DNA of 64,000 bases from Toxonevra muliebris (taxonomy: Eukaryota; Arthropoda; Insecta; Diptera; Pallopteridae). The DNA is taken from positions 55,813,408-55,877,407 of the forward strand of contig OY829329.1 in NCBI GenBank assembly GCA_963691655.1, in the 5' to 3' direction. Under the pieces are notes generated by a model that made no database searches, was not told the origin of the DNA, and saw only the letters and a list, made by a program, of their open reading frames with translations. The position numbers and the translations under genes are program-made. Positions 57,977-64,000 of the stretch are shown one piece after another (position 1 is the first letter of the stretch; the number at the start of each line of letters is the position of its first letter).

Positions 57977-59690
57977 CTTAGAGTTTAGAGTTGTGGGTGG
58001 CTGAACTTAACCAAAGCACTCAGTCAACGAGGACCATTGTGCTATACTCAAGGATAGAACCAATAGAAGAGAGTAGAGAGACAGGAAAGTAATGTAGGAA
58101 TAAATTGGATGAAGAAAAGTCTAGGGTCTCTTAACCTCGAGGGTATGGACATTACTCGTACTCAAAACATCACTACCCAACAGCCTTAATCTGATTCTCG
58201 CGAACGCCGGACAGCCAGTTACAAAAATAATGCTCCGTAGTATCGTCGTCCTTTCTTACGCGATAACGCCGCGACCGCCAAATTTCGCCAAGTTTGTACA
58301 ACGCAGTCCGCGCTTTGCAGATCCTCGTCATCACGTCAGCATCCGCTCCCGCGTCTATGGCCACTATACTACCTAAATAGCAGAATTGGGTTACACATCC
58401 TGGAATGTGACGTATGCTCCGTCTATGGTGACGGAGCATACTTTCTTCTCAGTTTGAGAAGAAATTCCGCTGATTTCCTGTTAGATTGTCTCACGAAGCA
58501 CTTTGGGGTTCTGCAGGAGTCAAGCTCGGACCATCTTTCGCTATGGATAGAACCTACGAAATCGTTCAACCAACGCATCATCTCCCCTGAACTTACGCCA
58601 AGAAAAGGTTCCGGACCCCATGGTGTAATTGCAGAGCCTTCATTAGCTAGTTTATAAGCTAGTTCATTCCCTGCAATACCACAGAGTCCTGGAACCCATA
58701 TAAGGCATAACTTGTTGTGTTTTGCAACACTATTTAGTTTTGCCATACACTCGCTGACCAATTTTAAAGAGCTGACAGGGTTAACAAGGGCCTTCAGTGC
58801 AGCTTGGCTATCACTGCAGATACCTATGCACTCCCCATGCCACCTCTTCTCAATTATCCAGCTCACCACGTCTAGGATAGCGAAAACCTCCGTCAGGAAG
58901 ACGAGTACTTGGTCTCATCGTCCAAGTATCAACCGGATCCAGTACCGTTTGAGGTTTTGGATCCGTCGGTATAGAAGACATGACGAAGACCCTGGAGTAC
59001 GACCTCTGGACTTAACCATTGATCACGTTTTGGGAACCTGACATCATATCTTCTTTCGAAGCAGATGCAAGACACATGATTGTCCACGGGCATCAAGAAC
59101 AGTGGGCACTGTACTGACAACTGGTGGTATATCATGCTGTGCCCTATATCTGCCTCGACATGGCAGACTCCATTTAACCGGAGTCTGTAGGCCGCTTTCA
59201 TCGCTTCTTTACGGATTTGAAGATCCAGAGGAAGCAAGTCAAGCAAGGCATTGAGGGCATCAACAGATGTAGTACACATTGCACCAGTGATACCCAAGCA
59301 CACACTTCTCTGAAGCCTGGTCAGAGAGGATACTGTAGACTTAACCAAAGTTCGTCTCCACCATACTACAGAGGCATACGTGGCAATAGGTCTCACAAGA
59401 CCAATGTATACCCAGTATACCAGAGCTGAATTCAGACCCCAAGTATTGCCGAAAGCTCGCCTGCACTGCCAGAAAACCTTTAGTCTCATGAGCTTGGTTT
59501 TAGCTATATTGATTTTGAGCCCAACGCTGCTCATAAAGGATTCCTGTTTTGCCTTAATACCCACTGATTGGTATGACATAAAACAGATCGCTTCAGCCTT
59601 TGCGGAGATTTTACTTGTATATTGGGTCTCTCCGCTAACCGGTTTTTGGAATTTGCTTGGGCATTGGTTTTTACATTTTAACTTCAAAAT
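57977..59690 (-). mobile_element. RNase H-bearing LINE family 1, copy 2, rearranged
   Basis: The 5' part reads SSVGLKINIAKTKLMRLK (about 59520-59480) and then jumps to FWQCRRAFGNTWGLNSALVY, which suggests an internal deletion. Next come VWWRRTLVKSTVSSLTRLQRS and the YTDGSKTSNGTGSG RNase H start (to 58930), a frameshift, CSDSQAALKALVNPVSS (about 58820), GNELAYKLANEGS, and an end TTEHYFCNWLSGVRENQIKA near 58190. About 100 bp of coding sequence before DGDTTEH is replaced by a 180-bp piece of RTE-like sequence. The 3' end has the ACTCTAA repeat seen in copy 1. Inactive. Confidence 0.85.
58251..58442 (-). repeat. templated insertion of RTE-like sequence inside the LINE
   Basis: Positions 58257-58436 duplicate 57766-57945 with only a few mismatches. 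TTTCTT borders both junctions (58251-58256 and 58441-58446). The last bases CGGAGCATAC are the exact complement of GTATGCTCCG about 20 bp earlier, and they are absent from the source copy. Confidence 0.85.
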
Positions 59691-59699
59691 TAGCGTGGT

Positions 59700-60300
59700 T
59701 GTTTTTAATAAATAAAGAGGGTTGAAACATTGCCTTATTTGTCATTGCATTCAGACCTAGTCGTAAATAGTTCAACTGAGCCTTCATCGCCAACGGCAAC
59801 GAACTTTGAATGTACCCTAAGGCTTACCAAGTTTTTATATATAGAGACGGGGTATTTGTCGTATTTGTTGGACAGCCGATGCCGGTGGAATGTTATACAG
59901 GCGTATAACCACGCCACGCTTGTCCGTCCACAGTTCATCCTACTTTGAAGCAATCGTGTTGTCAGTGATCATTCTTGTCATCTTGAGTCCACCACTAACA
60001 TAAAGAGCAGACGCCTACCAAGAGCCGCTTACTCTGAGGTAGACACTACTTGAATTTTTTAAACCGTCCACTAAACCCTTAGATCGAATATGCCAAAGTA
60101 AGTCCTGTCTCGTTAGTCCACACCTTTTTTTCTACAAAGTCTGGCTACCTAATCTTCAGATGGGTTGCTCAAGGTACCAGGGTGTGAGGCCTTACATAAC
60201 GAGTGTAGTTAGTGTGTAGTTGTGAATATGTGGAGAATAAACACGGTGCATAGGTTCGATGCCACACTGTGTTATTTGTAAAGAGAAAATATAAGAAAAG
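59700..60300 (-). other. unassigned stretch right of LINE copy 2
   Basis: A 72-codon ORF at 59953-59735 (complement) includes FVAVGDEGSVELF, which looks faintly like a WD-repeat blade, but no splice context or second blade is visible. A GGTTCGATGCC box B-like motif sits near 60253. I cannot assign a function. Confidence 0.25.
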
Positions 60301-62074
60301 CAAGTAAAAGAAGAAGAAAAACGTCACAATAAAGACTTAAAACTTCTTCTGACTAGACTAAAGTAGCCATGTCTACTCCTCTTTTTTGTATTATTGTAGT
60401 TTAATTGCATAAAATCAGCTTCTTTACATTTTATTGTATTCCATAAGTTTTTGTGTCTATAAATGCATTTATGTATTTATTTTTTTATTGCCATGCAAAA
60501 CTTATGCAAAATTAATGTGATTGCGTGTATGTGTGTGTGTATGTATAAATGACTTTGTGAGTATTTTCTATTTTTTTTTTTTTTGATGTATTGTTTATGT
60601 TTTTCTGTTGTATGCACATGCTGCAAAACATTATTATTTGATAGTATTTGTTTTTTGTATACATACATACAAATATATAAATGTATGCTGGCGTATTTTT
60701 GTTATTTATGACTTGAAGTGATAAATTGTTTGTGTATGCGGCTGCATTCACAAACATATACATACATATATGCATACAATATATATGTGCATACAAACAA
60801 AAACATATAAATTAAATTGAAAATCGATTTTCGACTTCTTCAAATTTTTTTTTATTCAAATTTAGTTTGTGTTTCACTTTTACATCAGAAAGTGAAGCGT
60901 TATTTATTGTAACTTTTACTAGTGCATTTGATCTTGATGAAGATGATGGTGATGCCCAAGTCCGTTTTTATTTTACATTACAATGTATTTGTATTTTTCG
61001 AATTGAATTTCAAACATTTTTTTTTTGATATTCTATTTTGTTAGTTTTTTCTGGTATTTCAATTTCATTGTAATAAAAACTATTTTTATTTTTTTGTAAC
61101 ATTTGTTGGTATTTTTTTTTTTAATGGGAAAAGGTTATATCTCGAGTTTTTATGTAAATTCGATTTGATTTTGATTTGTATTTTGGAAAAATGAAACTTT
61201 TTTTTTTTATTCATTTTTGTTGGTTTTTTTTTCAATTTAATTTCTAGTATTTTCATTGTCATTTGTGTTAGTTGAATAGACTTTTTTTTTTATTATTTTC
61301 CATATATAATTTAAGCATTTGAAACTTCAATTAAAGTTTTATTTTTGTGGAAAAGTATTGCTTTCTTGAATTTAATAATTCTACAAAACATTACCTAAAA
61401 AATATTTCTTAATACAATGGAATTTATGCATATAAATTTCATTTCTTTATTTGTAAACGAATACGAAAAACCGAAATGATAACAATGAAAGAAAAAATTA
61501 TACTAAAAATAAAAACTTAACCCTTAACAAAATCGAAAAGGAAGCAAATTCCAATTTCTTTGCTGTTTTTCAACTGAAACTGCTCATATATTTACATACA
61601 CATGATGATATAAAAGCCACTAGCTTGCATTTACATAAAATTGCTCGGGAATTGTAGAAATTTCATAGAATGAACGTAGCATGAACTGCATTCACTTTAA
61701 GCTCTAAAAGTGTGCTATAGATAAATAACATTGTTTAGGTTAGGGCACGCTGATTCGTGAACTAACTTAAGAACACTGTGCAACAGGAAATCCAAAAGGG
61801 GATTCAGAGCGTTTTTTTTGGATCATTGTTTAAAACTCTGCTGTCAACTTTTTTAAAGTTCTTCGCGTTTTTAAAATACCATTAGCTAGAGTTGTATATA
61901 TCCGTACTTTTAGAACCATTAACTCCAAGATGAAGAAGCTGTTAGAAGATGAAGACTGTTAGTTATATTCATCCCGCAAAGTTTTCGAAACGAATATGTA
62001 TTGTCTTGAAGAACATTTGCTATTTTCTCAACTTATTAAAACACATAAAATTTAAGGGGTATCAAGGGTCTAGA

Positions 62075-62480
62075 CCAAAAAATCCGTCCTAAAATCAGAT
62101 CACAAACCAAAACAAACTTCAGATCGAAACTCAGATCAAAATTCAAACCAAATTTCTAATTAAAACAAAAAAACAAAAAAAAACAGACCAAAAGAAAACC
62201 AAATCAAGACCAAAAATCGAAATTCGGACTAAATTCAGACAAAATATTAAACCGAAATTCAGACCAAAAATCAAAATTCGGACTAAATTCCGACAAAATA
62301 TTAAACAGAAATTTAGATTAAAAACCCGATCGAATTTCAAATCGAAATTCAGACCAAAAGAGACCAAAACTCAAAACGAACTTAAGATCAAATTCAAACC
62401 AAAAGGTAACCAAATTCGGGCCCAAAGTCGGAACAAAACTTAGATCGAAATTCTGACAAAAAGGTGACTAAATTCAGCCC
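62075..62480 (-). repeat. degenerate tandem array, AAATTCAGACC-type units (array 3)
   Basis: About 400 bp of loosely repeated units such as ACCAAAAATCAAAATTCGGA and CAGATCGAAACTCAGATC, in the same orientation as array 1 and the complement of array 2. Includes a better-conserved direct duplication of about 55 bp (around 62208-62310). Confidence 0.75.
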
Positions 62481-62547
62481 GTAACATAGTCAGCAATGAA
62501 GGTTATATGAGCTCCCCGTTAAATATATTTTAAATAAAACTATACTA

Positions 62548-63784
62548 TTGGGAGTATGAACTCGTATTTTTTCGTAATTTGGACATTTATTGTGAAAAAG
62601 TGATTATAAATTTATTCTTTAAAGTATTGTCCATCGTTAGCCACAACCTTTTTTTCAACTTTCGCGTCGAAAGAACTCCTCATCTTTTGAGGCTATCCAC
62701 TAATCGACCCTTTTTGAGTTCTTCGAAAGAACGGATGTGCTGTTCAGCCAGGCCATGTGTCATCGATCGGGACAAGTGGTAATCAGAAGGAGCAATGTCT
62801 GGAGAATACGGCGGGTGGGGTAGCACTTCCCAATTCAGCGTTTCCAAGTATTTTTTTACTTGCCTTGCAACATGCGGCCAAGCATTGTCGTGCTGAAGAA
62901 TAACTTCGTGGTGTCAATTCTCATATTCTGGCCTCTTATCCTTTAATGCTCGGCTCAAACGCATCAATTGCAGTCGGTAGCGGTCGCCAGTGATCGTTTC
63001 ATTCGGTTTCAACAGCTCATAATACACGACACCTTTCATATCCCACCAAATACACAGCATGAGCTTGGATCCATGGATGTTCAGCTTTGCCGTTGATGTT
63101 AATGCATGTCCGGGCGGTCCCCATGATTTTTTACGCTTTGGGTTATCGTTACGTATCCACTTTTCATCGCCAGTTACAATACGATGCAGAAAACCCTTTC
63201 TTTTCTGTCGTTCAATCAGCAGTTCACATGTGAAAAATTGTCGTTCGACGTCTCTCGGCTTCAATTCGTACAGCACCCAATTTCCTTGCTTTTGAATCAT
63301 TCCCAATGCTTTTAATCATTTAGAAATGGTTGATTGATCAACTCTTAAAGATTCTGCAAGTTCTTGTTTCGTTTGACATGAATTTTCTTCGAGTAATGCC
63401 TTCAATTCTTCATCTTCGAACTTTTTCGGGCCGCCTGAACGTTCCCTGTCTTCAACATCAAAATCACCACTTTTGAAACGGGCATACCACAGCTGACACA
63501 TTCTAACGTCTATAGCACAGTCAGGATAAGCTTCAGTGAGTAAACGATGTGCTTCAGTTGCGTTTTTCTTTAAATGGAAGAAGCAAATTAAAACTTCCCG
63601 CAAAAGTTGTTTTGTTGGCACGAAATTCGACATTTTCAGCTATAGTAAAACACTTTTGTAAAATTATGAAAATTATTTGACAGATCGCCCTTCGAGATAG
63701 ATTAGCTGTCAATGTCAAAAAAATGGCGCGTATGATAGATATGAAGTTAGTCACAATTACGAGTTTATACATTCATACTCCCAA
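62548..63784 (-). mobile_element. mariner transposon, full length but with stops (copy 2)
   Basis: A 1237-bp element with TA duplications (62546-62547, 63785-63786). Right end TTGGGAGTATGAATGTATAA (complement); the left end has lost about 8 bp of the TIR after TTGGGAGTATGAA. The transposase starts at 63633 and reads through VDQSTISK, a TGA stop (about 63317), then ALGMIQKQGNWVLYELK (the usual WVPHEL motif as WVLYEL), VTGDEKW, a second TGA after RPEYEN (about 62914), ILQHDNAWPH and YSPDIAPSDYHL. It has the ~104-bp stretch that the copy at 13362 lacks. The two stops could be single-base changes. Confidence 0.93.
62630..63633 (-). pseudogene. mariner transposase pseudogene (copy 2)
   Basis: Nearly intact DD34D transposase reading frame with two in-frame TGA codons and further damage near the C-terminus (around 62690). 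The HTH region, linker and all three catalytic Asp are present; the HDNARPH block has Trp in place of Arg. Confidence 0.9.
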
Positions 63785-64000
63785 TATATAAATATTTATG
63801 CTTGGCATGAAGCAAGAAGTAATCATTTTTAAATCATAATTTCAAAAAGAAATATTTTTTTTAAACTTTCTTAATTGTAGAGCTAGTTTTTTTTTTCAAA
63901 TGTACAATTGTTCAGAATAAGTGAGTCGTATTCATGACTTCAATCAAAGTTCAATACATTCATAGACATTACATAGCCCTGCACCCATACATTTACATAT

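Larger units (their letters stand above)
37419..64000 (-). other. upstream intron(s) of the eys-like gene, right part of window
   Basis: No further EGF, LamG or signal-peptide exon is visible to the right of 37418, so the upstream intron is probably more than 26 kb unless a short exon was missed. Apart from the elements listed separately, the stretches 37420-38090, 41005-43670, 43910-45950, 46860-49580, 52370-53905, 55140-56840 and 60300-62070 contain AT-rich sequence, homopolymers and microsatellites with no supportable gene. Confidence 0.6.

Noticed and set aside
59735..59953. 72-codon ORF with FVAVGDEGSVELF resembling a WD-repeat blade
   Set aside because: Single weak resemblance, no splice signals checked as convincing, no neighbouring blades, and it adjoins a LINE copy.
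60477..60796. Overlapping minus-strand ORFs rich in Tyr, His and Ile
   Set aside because: AT-rich sequence with TACATA repeats; no domain and no splice context.
1..64000. CRISPR arrays, rRNA genes, bacterial operons
   Set aside because: None seen; the window is eukaryotic intronic DNA.

Overview
The window looks like non-coding-rich euchromatin from a higher fly (Brachycera, perhaps a tephritid-like genome). It is AT-rich and carries Dipteran-type mariner, hAT, Harbinger-like and piggyBac-like elements, RNase H-bearing LINEs and tRNA-derived SINEs. The species assignment is inference only. I could run no database search; family names rest on motifs read in the translations.

The only host gene I can support runs on the minus strand across much or all of the window. 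Four exons are readable, in transcript order: 37418-37266, 37131-34979, 16630-16278 and 7362-7090. Every junction has canonical GT/AG signals and compatible phase (1-1, 1-0, 0-2, 2-2). Together they encode about five EGF repeats, a ~520-residue Ser/Thr/Pro-rich mucin-like stretch with a dense poly-His block, a sixth EGF split exactly across an 18-kb intron, and one complete laminin G domain. This architecture best fits eyes shut (eys, spacemaker), a secreted photoreceptor matrix protein. The 5' exons (signal peptide, first EGFs) lie beyond the right edge or in exons I could not see. The 3' exons (further EGF/LamG units) lie beyond the left edge.

The introns hold almost everything else. Left region (1-7089): a piggyBac-like MITE (1883-2345), a LINE fragment (about 3240-4705) and a 793-bp inverted-repeat element with TTAA ends (5660-6452). 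Second intron (7363-16277): a degenerate tandem array, foldbacks, pyrimidine-rich arrays and a mariner (13362-14546). Third intron (16631-34978): an RTE-like LINE (18250-19600), a 1.4-kb hAT-like element (20591-22029), tRNA-like SINE heads, a second tandem array (26080-26990), a 76-bp-arm hairpin (29158-29350), and a tandemly duplicated ~250-bp unit into which three different non-autonomous DNA elements have jumped (30264-32151). Right region (37419-64000): several decayed RNase H-type LINEs, a LINE tail with target duplications (43690-43894), a hAT MITE (49592-50364), a MITE inside a LINE relic (51264-51683), a DD37E Tc1/mariner-like element (53911-55135), a tRNA-Glu-like SINE sharing its tail with the local LINEs (56858-57165), a rearranged LINE pair with a templated insertion (57400-59690), a third tandem array (62075-62480) and a second mariner (62548-63784).

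The most notable observations are the SINE/LINE shared 3' tail ending in TTAGG-like units, the nested-insertion locus with its own empty-site control next door, the snap-back templated insertion in the LINE at 58.2-58.4 kb, and the very large, transposon-filled introns of the eys-like gene. No obviously new protein system was found.
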